Positions 9,001 through 16,465 of a stretch of DNA of 24,508 nucleotides are shown here, piece after piece (position 1 is the first letter of the stretch; each line of letters begins with the position of its first letter). The position numbers and the translations under genes are program-made. The stretch is taken from contig DOIX01000266.1 in assembly GCA_003511885.1 (NCBI GenBank), positions 1,431 through 25,938 on the forward strand, given 5' to 3'. Below the pieces are notes generated by a model that had not been told where the DNA came from, searched no databases, and saw only the letters and a list, made by a program, of their open reading frames with translations. Source of the DNA: Cyanobacteria bacterium UBA11153. GTDB lineage: Bacteria > Cyanobacteriota > Cyanobacteriia > Cyanobacteriales > Coleofasciculaceae.

Positions 9001-9511
9001 ATTAATGAATGCGGATCGCAGTACCCTGTGGCTTTTGGATCGGGAAAACAATCAATTGTGGACAAAAATTCCCTTTGGAAATGGTTTAATGGAGGAAATT
9101 AGAGTAGAAGTGGGGCAAGGTTATGCTGGTAAAGTTGCAGAAATGGGGATACCGCTAAATATTCCTTTCGATCTTTATGATTATCCTGATTCAGAAATCG
9201 CTCAAAAAACCGATCGCAAAACTGGGTATCGCACTTGTAGTTTGCTCTGTATGCCCATTTCCAATCCCGATGGAGAGTTAATTGGTGTTACTCAATTAAT
9301 TAACAAAAAGAAATCAGGAGACTATCCCGATTATAACCCTTTGAAAATTAATCAAGTTCCCGATTATTTACAAGTAAGTTTCGATGAAAGCGATCAAAAA
9401 TATATGCAGATTTTCAATAATCAAGTGGGTGTAATTCTCCAAAATTGGGAACTCTTAGCGGCAGTCAAGCGACAAGAGGAGACTTTACGAGATAACTTGA
9501 ATGGAAAATGA
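6053..9511 (+). CDS. AAA-like ATPase fused to four GAF domains, no visible output domain
   Basis: A 1152-residue soluble protein. Residues 1-355 are an AAA-like (PF14516 type) STAND ATPase: Walker A SRQMGKTS (48-55), Walker B IFIDEID (141-147), PFNIGRAIEL (193-202) and a winged-helix-like GGQPFLTQKL. Four GAF domains follow at about 390-558, 575-745, 780-945 and 965-1130. The first and third resemble each other, as do the second and fourth (both with NADRSTLWLLDRE and FDLYDYPDSE), so one GAF pair was duplicated. The protein ends in a short coiled coil (residues 1131-1150). In relatives such a coiled coil usually leads to a kinase, GGDEF or cyclase domain, so an output domain may have been lost. 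The ATPase is a paralogue of the one in the TIR protein upstream (shared RQMGKTS and PFN-G--IEL). Ligands are unknown. Confidence 0.87.
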   Translation: MNTVPNITYTYKVGGHLPPDAPSYVVRKADLELYEGLKSGEFCYVLNSRQMGKTSLRVRTMHKLQAEGIACAAIDLTRIGSQDITADQWYAGVMKALEKSFRLPINLRSWLRDRDILTPVQRLSEFIEHELLENVPQNIVIFIDEIDNILSLSFRNNDFFALIRACAGLDRLTFALLGVSTPSDLIQDKKCTPFNIGRAIELDGFKLEEAQPLAKGLAQKANNPQSVLEAILDWTGGQPFLTQKLCNLIFNAESSVPDGKEAEWVENLVKTKIIENWETQDEPPHLKTIRDRLLRTGKATAPLLKLYQEILQHQEIQVEESAEAIELRLSGLVVRRGGKFSIYNRIYESVFNWSWVNKTLTSLQPSFQQLVNEQEQKILSLLKARETKDFDDILYDILGSVTLKLGELLRVDLITIFFIDPDKNELWSISAGMTGGRATKIQIPANNQIAGRVTIYKQAVNLPLNSDRNLSSVVAEAKTQKTGYHIYNELTCHLLNEQGEISAFIQLINKLSSRHNPTAPFPERIDPEGFTEADKQQFAEYAPGVQRILEGCQSCYKFTQRLQASEALTEATRSVSHSSFDSEEIIGRVMAAAKRLMNADRSTLWLLDREKDQLWTKIPFEDGSVRELSLKVGQGFAGRVAETGKPINVPFDLYDYPDSETAKETDKKSGYRTCSLLCMPVWSPDGELLGVTQLINKKRPGQYPEYNPEDWPEAPECFQDTFDPNSQKYMQIFNSQVGVALENARQFTALKQQAENQPQNVVSQTLAMLNQVMDGQGFDDILDATLRSITLKLGKSLIADRTTIFLLDEERNEFWSIIAESEGERSLELRIPADQGIVGEVAASKELINIPFDFYDDPRSDTAKKQDQRNGYRTYTMLAVPLVNEEGGLVAVVQSINKLKRFYDRRLSLSEKIDKEGFTKADEDKFAENATLIRMILESFKSYHKTARGQRVAAALMAATRSVSQSSLELEEILKRVMDAAKELMNADRSTLWLLDRENNQLWTKIPFGNGLMEEIRVEVGQGYAGKVAEMGIPLNIPFDLYDYPDSEIAQKTDRKTGYRTCSLLCMPISNPDGELIGVTQLINKKKSGDYPDYNPLKINQVPDYLQVSFDESDQKYMQIFNNQVGVILQNWELLAAVKRQEETLRDNLNGK

Positions 9512-9512
9512 A

Positions 9513-9554
9513 TAGTTGGTTATTAATTATTGATTATTGGTTGTTGGTTAGATT
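9513..9554 (+). repeat. Period-7 repeat directly after a stop codon
   Basis: Six units in phase: TAGTTGG, TTATTAA, TTATTGA, TTATTGG, TTGTTGG and TTAGATT. The array begins two bases after the TGA of the ATPase/GAF gene. Confidence 0.6.
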
Positions 9555-9622
9555 GATAACTTTCTCTAATGTCAATTGCTCCAGAGTGGGCATTCCCCAT
9601 CAACGCAATCATCAGGTTTTCC

Positions 9623-9657
9623 AGTTAGAGTTGGGAGTGCCCATCCCAGCTCTAACT
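9623..9657. repeat. Strong hairpin downstream of the ATPase/GAF gene
   Basis: AGTTAGAGTTGGGA (9623-9636) pairs with TCCCAGCTCTAACT (9644-9657) around a 7-base loop. There is one wobble pair in 14. It could stop transcription of the upstream gene, but no T-run follows. Confidence 0.55.
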
Positions 9658-9672
9658 TGAATGAGAAATAAA

Positions 9673-9783
9673 TAAGCTGCTACGCTTTTAATTTGTCTGT
9701 TTTGAGATCTCTTGAGCAGGGGAGAGGGTTTGAGCGATTTTTTTCTAAATGGAAAATATACAGCTTAAATGAGCAGCAGCTTA
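9673..9783. mobile_element. Possible 111-bp MITE-like element
   Basis: TAAGCTGCT (9673-9681) and AGCAGCTTA (9775-9783) are 9-bp perfect inverted ends. The interior has no coding capacity but contains a GGGGAGAGGG tract of the sort common in cyanobacterial intergenic repeats. No clear target duplication was found, so the call is tentative. Confidence 0.35.
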
Positions 9784-10010
9784 GTTAGTTATTTGTGACA
9801 AGAACTACACTACTATCAGAGAATAAACACCAACAACGAAAAATTGACAATTGGGATTGATTCTGTAAAGAGTCTATGAAATCTTAAAAAAAAATGTTGA
9901 ATATCCCAAAATAATGATAAAGTTAGATCGTGTTCATTAAACGGACTGATTCCTAGACTAATCTAAAAACCTGAAGCAGCTTAACCCTGCAACCAGGTAT
10001 AGAGGAAACT

Positions 10011-12185
10011 ATGCAAACTATATCAAATTATTCAGAATTGATCTGTACATCTACAGATTGCCAAGAAAGCCAGTTGAGAGAAGAGAGAGAAAGAAGATTT
10101 AGCACCTTAGTTGCCAATATCCCTGGGGCAGTATATCGCTGTACCTGCGATTCAGCTTTAAGTATGACATTTCTTAGCGATGCTATCCAAGAAATTTCTG
10201 GATATATGGCGCAGGAATTTATTAACAATCGAATCCGCTCTTTTGCCAGTATTATTCATCCTCAAGATAAAGGCAAAGTGGAGGAATCAATTTGGCAGAG
10301 TATCACTCTCAAACAGCCATACGTTACTGAATATCGGATTGTGCGAAGAGATGGGAAGATTGCGTGGGTATATGATAAAGGTCAACCTATCTTCAATCGG
10401 GCAGGTGAAATTCTCTATTTAGATGGGGTAATATTAGATATTACTGAACGTAAAGAAACTGAAGCCCAATTGCGGCGTACCCAAGCCTTCCTCGATTCCG
10501 TGGTACAAAATCTCCCTGTTGGAGTATTTATTAAAGATGCGCAAAAACTCCGGATTCAATACTGGAATAAAGCCAGTGAAGAACTATTTGGCTATACTAA
10601 AGATCGAGCTTTGGGCAAAAATGACTATGACTTTTTACCCGAACAACAAGCAAAGACTTTACGTGCTAAAGATCGACAAGTATTGCAAGGTAGTAAACTA
10701 GTTGATATTCCAGAAATTCCCATCATAACACCTCATCAGGGTGAACGGATTATCCATGCCAAAAAAGTGCCCCTATTGGATGAAAACGGCACTCCCCAAC
10801 ATCTACTAGTGATTGCTGAAGATATCACAGAACGCAAGAGAGCAGAAGAAGCTTTACGAGAATCGGAGAGTCATTATCGTCGTATTGTTGAAACAGCATC
10901 AGAGGGAGTTTGGCTATTCGATGCCGAGAGCAAAACTACCTTTGTTAACAGTCGTATGGCGAAAATGTTGGGTTACGAAGTAGAGGAAATCCTGGGTAAA
11001 TCTCTCTTTGACTTTATAGACAAAGAACATCATGAACTTGCCCAAAAATACTTAAATCGTCGCCATCAAGGTATTCAAGAAAGATATGATTTTAAATTCC
11101 GCTGTCAAGATGGTTCTTATCTCTGGGCAATTGTATCTGCGACTCCTATTTTCGATCAAAACGATCGATTTGTTGGTGTTTTGAGGATGATTACCGATAT
11201 CAGCCAACGTAAAGAAGCTGAAGAAGAATTGCTCGCATCAAAATTAAACTTGAAATCTAAAAATCAACGACTCAAACAAACCCTAAACCAACTCAAACAA
11301 ACCCAATCTCAACTGATTCAAAATGAAAAAATGGCTAGTTTAGGTCAGATGATTGCTGGAATTGCCCATGAAATTAATAATCCAATCTCTTTTATTGATG
11401 GAAATATCATTTACGCCGAGCAATATGCTAGTGACTTGATGTACCTCTTGAAAATTTATGGACAGTACTATCCCCAACCTGTACCTGAAATTGCCCAGGA
11501 AATCAAGAATATCGATTTGGAGTTTTTAACTGCCGACTTCCCCAAACTCCTGCAATCCATGAAAGATGGATCGAACCGTATTCGTCAAATTATCTTATCC
11601 TTGCGCAATTTCTCTCGGTTAGATGAAGCGGAACTTAAGCAAGTCCATATTGATGAAGGGATTGACAGCACATTATTAATCTTACAGCATAGATTGAAAA
11701 AAGGATCGAGAAATCGAGAAATTAAAATAGAGAAAAACTACAGCCAATTACCTCTAGTTGAATGTTACGCAAGTCAGTTAAATCAGGTGTTTTTTCATAT
11801 TCTCAATAATGCGATTGATGCCTTAGAATCGCAATCGGAAACAAGAATAATTACTATTTCCACTGAAATGAGTCGCTTTGATATAAGTGCGGAACAAAAT
11901 GGAGTTACAAATTTAACTCAATTTGTAATTATTAGAATTGCCGATAACGGTTGCGGTATACCACACCATATCCAAAAACGCATATTCGATCCCTTCTTCA
12001 CCACCAAACCCATTGGTACTGCTAAGGGTTTGGGCTTATCAATTTCCCACTCAATTATTGTCGAACAACACAATGGCAAAATCGCCTGTAACTCCAGAGT
12101 AGGTGAAGGTACAGAAATTGCAATCGCACTCCCTATCCGTTACCAGTTGATAGTTGACAATGGACAGTTGACAATGGACAGTTGA
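10011..12185 (+). CDS. Three-PAS sensor histidine kinase
   Basis: A 724-residue soluble kinase. PAS/PAC units lie at about 28-150, 155-278 and 285-403, each ending in the usual linker (DITERK, DITERK, DISQRK). A coiled coil (405-440) leads to the phosphoacceptor box AGIAHEINNP with H453, then the ATPase core: N-box HILNNAIDAL (596-605), DNGCGI (645-650), FDPFFTTK (659-666) and KGLGLSIS (672-679). All signature residues are present, so it should be active. No membrane segment is seen, hence a cytoplasmic signal. No response regulator is adjacent. AGAGGA lies five bases before the ATG. The last dozen residues come from a heptamer array running past the original C-terminus. It converges on nadK. 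Confidence 0.9.
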   Translation: MQTISNYSELICTSTDCQESQLREERERRFSTLVANIPGAVYRCTCDSALSMTFLSDAIQEISGYMAQEFINNRIRSFASIIHPQDKGKVEESIWQSITLKQPYVTEYRIVRRDGKIAWVYDKGQPIFNRAGEILYLDGVILDITERKETEAQLRRTQAFLDSVVQNLPVGVFIKDAQKLRIQYWNKASEELFGYTKDRALGKNDYDFLPEQQAKTLRAKDRQVLQGSKLVDIPEIPIITPHQGERIIHAKKVPLLDENGTPQHLLVIAEDITERKRAEEALRESESHYRRIVETASEGVWLFDAESKTTFVNSRMAKMLGYEVEEILGKSLFDFIDKEHHELAQKYLNRRHQGIQERYDFKFRCQDGSYLWAIVSATPIFDQNDRFVGVLRMITDISQRKEAEEELLASKLNLKSKNQRLKQTLNQLKQTQSQLIQNEKMASLGQMIAGIAHEINNPISFIDGNIIYAEQYASDLMYLLKIYGQYYPQPVPEIAQEIKNIDLEFLTADFPKLLQSMKDGSNRIRQIILSLRNFSRLDEAELKQVHIDEGIDSTLLILQHRLKKGSRNREIKIEKNYSQLPLVECYASQLNQVFFHILNNAIDALESQSETRIITISTEMSRFDISAEQNGVTNLTQFVIIRIADNGCGIPHHIQKRIFDPFFTTKPIGTAKGLGLSISHSIIVEQHNGKIACNSRVGEGTEIAIALPIRYQLIVDNGQLTMDS

Positions 12186-12258
12186 CAATGGACAGTTTAA
12201 TCTCGATACTATGTAACTGTCAACTATCAACTATCAACTATCAACTATCAACTGTTAA
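12147..12258. repeat. Two opposed heptamer arrays at the 3' ends of convergent genes
   Basis: Left arm (12147-12195): TTGATAG, then alternating TTGACAA and TGGACAG, seven units. Right arm (12217-12258): CTGTCAA, four CTATCAA and CTGTTAA. The arms are inverted, so the pair can fold into a hairpin and may act as a two-way terminator. The kinase stop (12183-12185) lies in a left-arm unit and the nadK stop (12255-12257) in the last right-arm unit. Confidence 0.75.
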
Positions 12259-13178
12259 GGCAACTCCACCGAAGTCGGTTTGGCAATATGAGGCAAACCC
12301 CAACCCAACTTTTCCCGTAAGACGCGGAAAAACTCCGGCGGTTGCAAGCGAATAAATCGAGCTGCATAAGGAGATCGCACTAACCTTACCCGATCTTCTG
12401 GCACAATATAACAGCCAGCATTTCCATCCACCACCATTACCAACTGATTTGGCGTAGTGGGAAACACCATCACTTCCTCAGTATCAGCAAATACTAAAGC
12501 TCTAGAAGCCAAAGAATGGGGACAAATCGGCATCAACTGCAAGACAGGCACGCCAGGAGTTACCACTGTACCTCCAGCACTCAAAGAATAAGCTGTGGAG
12601 CCTGTTGGAGTAGAAATAATCAAACCATCAGCAGCAATATCCACTGGTGCGTGATGTCCAATCTGGACTTCAAAATGACACATACAGGTTAAAGGTTCCC
12701 GATGCAGCACCATTTCATTTAAACATAGCGCTTCCCACCACAGACGCTCCCCGCGCCATGCCTGCACCAATAACATAGTCCGATTTTCAATTTCATACTC
12801 CCCTGCCAATAACCTATCCATCGCATCAGGTAACTGATTGAGGTATGTTTCCGTGAGAAACCCCATGTGACCAGTATTGACCGTCAAGAGTGGAATATGA
12901 TAGGGGGCAACTTGGCGAAATCCTGATAAGACAGTACCATCTCCTCCCAAGACGATCGCAAAAGCCATCTCTTCATCAAAACCGGGAGGCGCTAACTTTT
13001 CCAGCGGCGTGTGACAAACAGGAGAATCAGGGCGAGAATAACCTAAAATTCCACCGATTCCGGTTGCCATACAGACTTCCCAACCCGCTGCTGTCAGTTT
13101 GTCTTGTAACTCCAAAGCTACGCGACAAGCCACGGGTTTCATATCGTTATAGATTATTCCTGCTTTTCCCACCGTCAC
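12255..13178 (-). CDS. nadK: NAD kinase
   Basis: A 307-residue protein that phosphorylates NAD to NADP, using ATP or polyphosphate, in the cytoplasm. Family landmarks are all present: GGDGT (78-82) with the catalytic Asp D80, NTGHMGFL (101-108), NE (154-155) and the glycine-rich [15 protein letters not shown] block (184-198). Length is normal for bacterial and cyanobacterial enzymes. The start is a GTG at 13178; the nearby sequence offers another GTG two codons on but no ATG before residue 13. It lies downstream of ycf39 on the same strand, with a 180-bp gap that contains two hairpins. From memory the same neighbours occur in Synechocystis (slr0399/slr0400), which makes this the slr0400-type paralogue. 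The stop codon sits in a heptamer repeat. Confidence 0.93.
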   Translation of the reverse strand: MTVGKAGIIYNDMKPVACRVALELQDKLTAAGWEVCMATGIGGILGYSRPDSPVCHTPLEKLAPPGFDEEMAFAIVLGGDGTVLSGFRQVAPYHIPLLTVNTGHMGFLTETYLNQLPDAMDRLLAGEYEIENRTMLLVQAWRGERLWWEALCLNEMVLHREPLTCMCHFEVQIGHHAPVDIAADGLIISTPTGSTAYSLSAGGTVVTPGVPVLQLMPICPHSLASRALVFADTEEVMVFPTTPNQLVMVVDGNAGCYIVPEDRVRLVRSPYAARFIRLQPPEFFRVLREKLGWGLPHIAKPTSVELP

Positions 13179-13204
13179 AGTCCGATTGTAAATAATTAAG
13201 TTTT

Positions 13205-13241
13205 ACCAGATAGTTGCCAAGAATCTAGGGCAACATCTGGT
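13205..13241. repeat. Hairpin between ycf39 and nadK
   Basis: ACCAGATAGTTGCC (13205-13218) pairs with GGCAACATCTGGT (13229-13241), giving 13 pairs with one bulged A and a 10-base loop. It lies 27 bases before the nadK start on the transcribed strand. It could end the ycf39 transcript or structure the nadK leader; there is no T-run. Confidence 0.5.
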
Positions 13242-13316
13242 AAGAGCGATACCAATCTCCTGAGATTAAATATCCAGATTGAGGACATTTCCACGAGATT
13301 GGAAGTATCTAGCTTA

Positions 13317-13338
13317 ACCAATTGCGATCGCAATTGGT
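13317..13338. repeat. Perfect 22-bp palindrome centred on HIP1
   Basis: The half-site ACCAATTGCGA is followed exactly by its reverse complement. The centre is GCGATCGC (13324-13331). It lies 20 bases after the ycf39 stop. Confidence 0.7.
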
Positions 13339-13358
13339 ACACTTTCCGCCATTTTCCC

Positions 13359-14339
13359 TTAACGCTGAGAGGATTTAAAGGGTGTTTTTTTCTTCTTTTT
13401 GGCTTTTTCTTTCTCGTAATCGATTTCTTTGAGCTTTTTCATAATCCGGCTGAAGTATTCTGCCATGTATGGTTCTAAAGTGGTAGTCTCCTTGGGATCT
13501 AAGCCAAAAACCTGGTATACTTCGTCCATCGACGCATTCAGAGGTTTACCCGTTGCCAGTACCTCAGCGAAGGCTAGGCGATCGCTAATATTCCAACTCC
13601 ACTGGAAAAATCTGGTAATTTTCCGCATTACCCGCATTACCTTCAGGGGCACTCTGGCAATTTTTGCTTCCTGATTAGATAGCTTTTCGCACAGACTGAT
13701 AATTTCCTCTGCTCCCCAGGTACGAGTACCCACTACCGGAAAAGTGCTCTTGACTGTTTCTGGCACATCCAGGGCACGAACCGCAAATTTCGCGATATCC
13801 TGAGTATCCATATAGGCAATGGGCGCAGTCTCCCCAGTAATCCAAACCGCTTGTTTCTCTAAAATGGGAACGGCATACTGCATAATTAGCCCTTGCATAA
13901 AGCCACAAGGCTGCAAAATCGTATAATTGAGTCCCGATTGGGCTAGAAACAATTCCGTACATCGCTTAATATCCATTAACGGTACATTGGGAAATTTCTG
14001 AGCATCCAGAATCGAAAAGAAAATAAACCTATCCACCTTAGCCGCCACCGCCGCTTGAATTAAGGATACTTTCCCTTCCCAATCCACCTGTTTGATACTC
14101 AAAGAGCCTGTCGCACGGGAAGTTGCCGCATCAATTACCGCATCAATACCCACCAAAGCAGGTGGAATTGTTTCCGCTTCGCATAAATCCCCCCTAACTA
14201 ACTCTGCACCCCATTCTTTTAAAAAGGCGGCTTTTTGCAGGCTGCGGACAAAACAGCGCACCTGATGACCTTCATCGATAGCGCGACGAACTACCTGTCT
14301 ACCCAAGGTGCCAGTTGCACCCACAACCAATAAGTTCAT
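13359..14339 (-). CDS. ycf39: Ycf39-type photosystem II assembly factor (atypical SDR)
   Basis: A 326-residue NmrA-like atypical short-chain dehydrogenase. The nucleotide-binding motif GATGTLG is at residues 7-13. Further Ycf39 hallmarks follow: VRCFVRSLQKAAFLKEWGAEL, SIKQVDWEGK, FIFFSILDA, LNYTILQPCGFMQGL, IAYMDTQDIAKFAVRAL and the C-terminal AEYFSRIMKKLKEIDYEK. Ycf39 (HCF244 in plants) works with high-light-inducible proteins at the thylakoid, helping deliver chlorophyll to newly made D1 during photosystem II assembly and repair. The protein has no signal peptide and acts on the cytoplasmic face. The tail is lysine-rich (KEKAKKKKKTPFK), as in other members. The ATG at 14339 begins directly with the Rossmann fold. 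nadK follows on the same strand. Confidence 0.93.
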   Translation of the reverse strand: MNLLVVGATGTLGRQVVRRAIDEGHQVRCFVRSLQKAAFLKEWGAELVRGDLCEAETIPPALVGIDAVIDAATSRATGSLSIKQVDWEGKVSLIQAAVAAKVDRFIFFSILDAQKFPNVPLMDIKRCTELFLAQSGLNYTILQPCGFMQGLIMQYAVPILEKQAVWITGETAPIAYMDTQDIAKFAVRALDVPETVKSTFPVVGTRTWGAEEIISLCEKLSNQEAKIARVPLKVMRVMRKITRFFQWSWNISDRLAFAEVLATGKPLNASMDEVYQVFGLDPKETTTLEPYMAEYFSRIMKKLKEIDYEKEKAKKKKKTPFKSSQR

Positions 14340-14404
14340 TTATAAAAGTGCTTCGTAAAGTTTCTATAAGACTTTATCATAAATCTTAAAATTATGCTTG
14401 GTGG

Positions 14405-14470
14405 GGGAGTGGAACAGCGGATGCCCTGTAGTGATGATGCGGGAGTAGGGAGTGGTTCAGCGGATGCCCT
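14405..14470. repeat. 23-bp direct repeat upstream of ycf39
   Basis: GGGAGTGG(AA/TT)CAGCGGATGCCCT occurs at 14405-14427 and 14448-14470, 21 of 23 bases identical, starting 43 bases apart. It lies 65-130 bases before the ycf39 start on the other side of the ATG, so it could be a regulatory site or a decayed repeat. Confidence 0.55.
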
Positions 14471-14568
14471 ATCATGATTAGAGAGTGAGGAGAGTTTTGA
14501 TTTTTGAGTTATGGCTGTTTGCGACTTAGTAGAATACAAATTTTTGACGGGCAGGAAAGCACGACCGG

Positions 14569-14624
14569 CTGTCAACTGTCAACTGTCAACTGTCCACTGT
14601 CAACTGTCCACTATCAACTATTTT
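14569..14624 (-). repeat. Eight-unit heptamer array overlapping a stop codon
   Basis: Eight 7-bp units in perfect phase on the plus strand: CTGTCAA three times, then CTGTCCA, CTGTCAA, CTGTCCA, CTATCAA and CTATTTT. The last unit contains the stop codon of the MASE1/phosphatase gene (TAG, 14618-14620 on the minus strand). On that strand the unit reads TTGACAG. Confidence 0.8.
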
Positions 14625-16465
14625 TGTTTCAAAATCACCAAAGTGATATCATCATAAACTTTGTGTCCCCCAATATGCCGCCGCACATCCTGGATTGCTA
14701 CATCCTTGATATCAGAAGCAGAAAGATACCAATTATCTTTAACGATTTCACAAAGCCGCTCCAAACCGTACTGTACTCCATTAATATCTTCAGCTTCTGT
14801 AATACCATCGGTATAGAGAACAACTACATCTCCTGAGTTTAGATTAACATCATTGAAGGCAATAAAATCCGTAATATCTGCTTCCAATCCAATCGGAAAA
14901 CCTAAATCAATTGTATCAATTAGTTCCACTAAACCCCCAGAACGAACTATAATCATCTCCTCATGTTGTCCAGTCAATCGCAAAACACCATTTTGATAAT
15001 CTAACAAAGCCAGCGTGAGGTTTTTATCAGAATTCATCCGCTGTATATTGTCATAAATTGTCTGATTAAGAATGGCAAAAAATTTAACCGGATCGGTTTC
15101 ATTCATCGCTAATATGGTGCGGACAGCAGTTTGCACCATAATCGTTAAGACACCACTTTCTAACCCATGTCCAGTGACATCACCAATGCCAATTTTAACA
15201 ATACCATCTTGTTGCAAGATATCGTAATAATCGCCCCCAACTTCATCCGCAGGTTCCATAAATCCAGCAATTTCTAGTTGAGCAATTGATGCCAATTCCT
15301 CATCTTTAGGTAAAATCATTTGTTGGAGTTGGCGGGTAATTTCTAATTCAGCACTCATCCGCATATTTTCAGCTTTAAGTCGCTCATTGAGACGAGTAAT
15401 TTCCTGATTGGCATCTTGTAATTCAGATGTCCGTTGCTCGACGCGCAATTCTAACTCTTGATTGAGTTTTTGGAGAGCAACTTGGGCGTGTTGGCGTTCG
15501 CTGATAACAGCAGATAAGACAAGGGTTGTTACCGTAATCGAACTAATGAAAGCTTGGAGAAGCAATAGAGATTCATAGAGCGTACTCCGGATAAATGAAC
15601 TGATACCATAAACCGAGCCAATAACTGCGATCGCAGAAACTATACAAATGGCTAATGTCGCTCCTTTTCTACCAAATCTAAATGCTGCCCAGACTAGCAA
15701 GGGAATCATTAAATATTCCACTGGATAGCGAAATCCAAAGGCTATCTTGGCAATAATACCAATCAGAAATAACCAGGATACCCCCTCTAGTAATTTTAGA
15801 CTTTTGCTTGAGTATTTGAGATGTTTGGTTTGTCTATTTCTTTGATAATTTATCCCTTGTCTGGAGAAGTTGGTACGGGCAATCCTCAAGATCAAATTTA
15901 AGCTTGGGCGAAACCAAGTTACAATGAAGGGCGTTAATACCAATATCCCCGTAACATCACCAATCCACCAAGTAAACCAACTGTACCCAAAATCACTCCA
16001 AGAAACAAAACCACCCAGACATAGACTAATGACACCAAGGGTAGGGCTAGTCATGCAACTGAATGCTTCTATCGCCACAAATTTGAAAATATTTTGCCCT
16101 TGATTGAAGATATGAGAAGTACCAATCCAGCGTTGATTAAAAAATGCCCCTGTTAGTGCTTCAGATGTTCCGCCCAATCCGATACCAACTGCTACAGCAA
16201 CCGAAACAAACCATGGACGATCCGAACTAAGAAGATTAAGGATATTTGCGGCAATTGCTCCTAATAAAATACCAGGCCATAAGCGATATCCACCCAATAG
16301 GAGTACCGCCAGCATCATACCCGATGGAGGCCACACCGACGAAGCATTTCCCTCCGAGATACTCAATAAAAACCCTAACTTTGCTCCAAGATAATAAAGG
16401 GTGGCAACCAGTAAGATTCTCAAAAGTGGGGCAGTCCTTTTCATGAGAGATTGATCCTGTATCAT
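14618..16465 (-). CDS. MASE1 membrane sensor with PP2C-type (RsbU/SpoIIE) phosphatase output
   Basis: A 615-residue membrane protein. Residues about 10-320 are a multi-span MASE1 sensor, seen in SSVWPPSGMMLAVLLLGGYRLWPG split by short loops, and in WWIGDVTGILVLTPF (166-180). A cytoplasmic coiled coil (325-380) links to a PP2C/SpoIIE phosphatase (395-612). The metal-binding Asp residues are visible: D412 in GGDYYD, D429 in GDVTGHG and D605-D606 in DDITLV. RsbU-type enzymes dephosphorylate anti-anti-sigma proteins, so this could feed a partner-switching pathway, but no anti-sigma or antagonist gene lies nearby. An ATG seven codons later is a possible alternative start. The upstream neighbour beyond a 310-bp gap is the HNH gene on the same strand. 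The 3' end runs into a heptamer array. Confidence 0.9.
   Translation of the reverse strand: MIQDQSLMKRTAPLLRILLVATLYYLGAKLGFLLSISEGNASSVWPPSGMMLAVLLLGGYRLWPGILLGAIAANILNLLSSDRPWFVSVAVAVGIGLGGTSEALTGAFFNQRWIGTSHIFNQGQNIFKFVAIEAFSCMTSPTLGVISLCLGGFVSWSDFGYSWFTWWIGDVTGILVLTPFIVTWFRPSLNLILRIARTNFSRQGINYQRNRQTKHLKYSSKSLKLLEGVSWLFLIGIIAKIAFGFRYPVEYLMIPLLVWAAFRFGRKGATLAICIVSAIAVIGSVYGISSFIRSTLYESLLLLQAFISSITVTTLVLSAVISERQHAQVALQKLNQELELRVEQRTSELQDANQEITRLNERLKAENMRMSAELEITRQLQQMILPKDEELASIAQLEIAGFMEPADEVGGDYYDILQQDGIVKIGIGDVTGHGLESGVLTIMVQTAVRTILAMNETDPVKFFAILNQTIYDNIQRMNSDKNLTLALLDYQNGVLRLTGQHEEMIIVRSGGLVELIDTIDLGFPIGLEADITDFIAFNDVNLNSGDVVVLYTDGITEAEDINGVQYGLERLCEIVKDNWYLSASDIKDVAIQDVRRHIGGHKVYDDITLVILKQK

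Larger units (their letters stand above)
9512..10010. other. Intergenic region with repeats
   Basis: About 500 bp without a gene. It begins with a heptamer array, then holds a strong hairpin (9623-9657) and a 111-bp element with short inverted ends (9673-9783). The last 220 bases are AT-rich leader for the histidine kinase and contain scattered TTGACA-like hexamers but no well-spaced promoter I would defend. A good ribosome binding site, AGAGGA, starts at 10001. Confidence 0.6.

Noticed and set aside
12147..12258. CRISPR-like array
   Set aside because: The repeats are 7 bp in direct contact with no spacers, so this is a tandem heptamer array.
14504..14836. 110-codon plus-strand frame
   Set aside because: It reads through the heptamer array and then runs antisense to the phosphatase C-terminus; no domain of its own.
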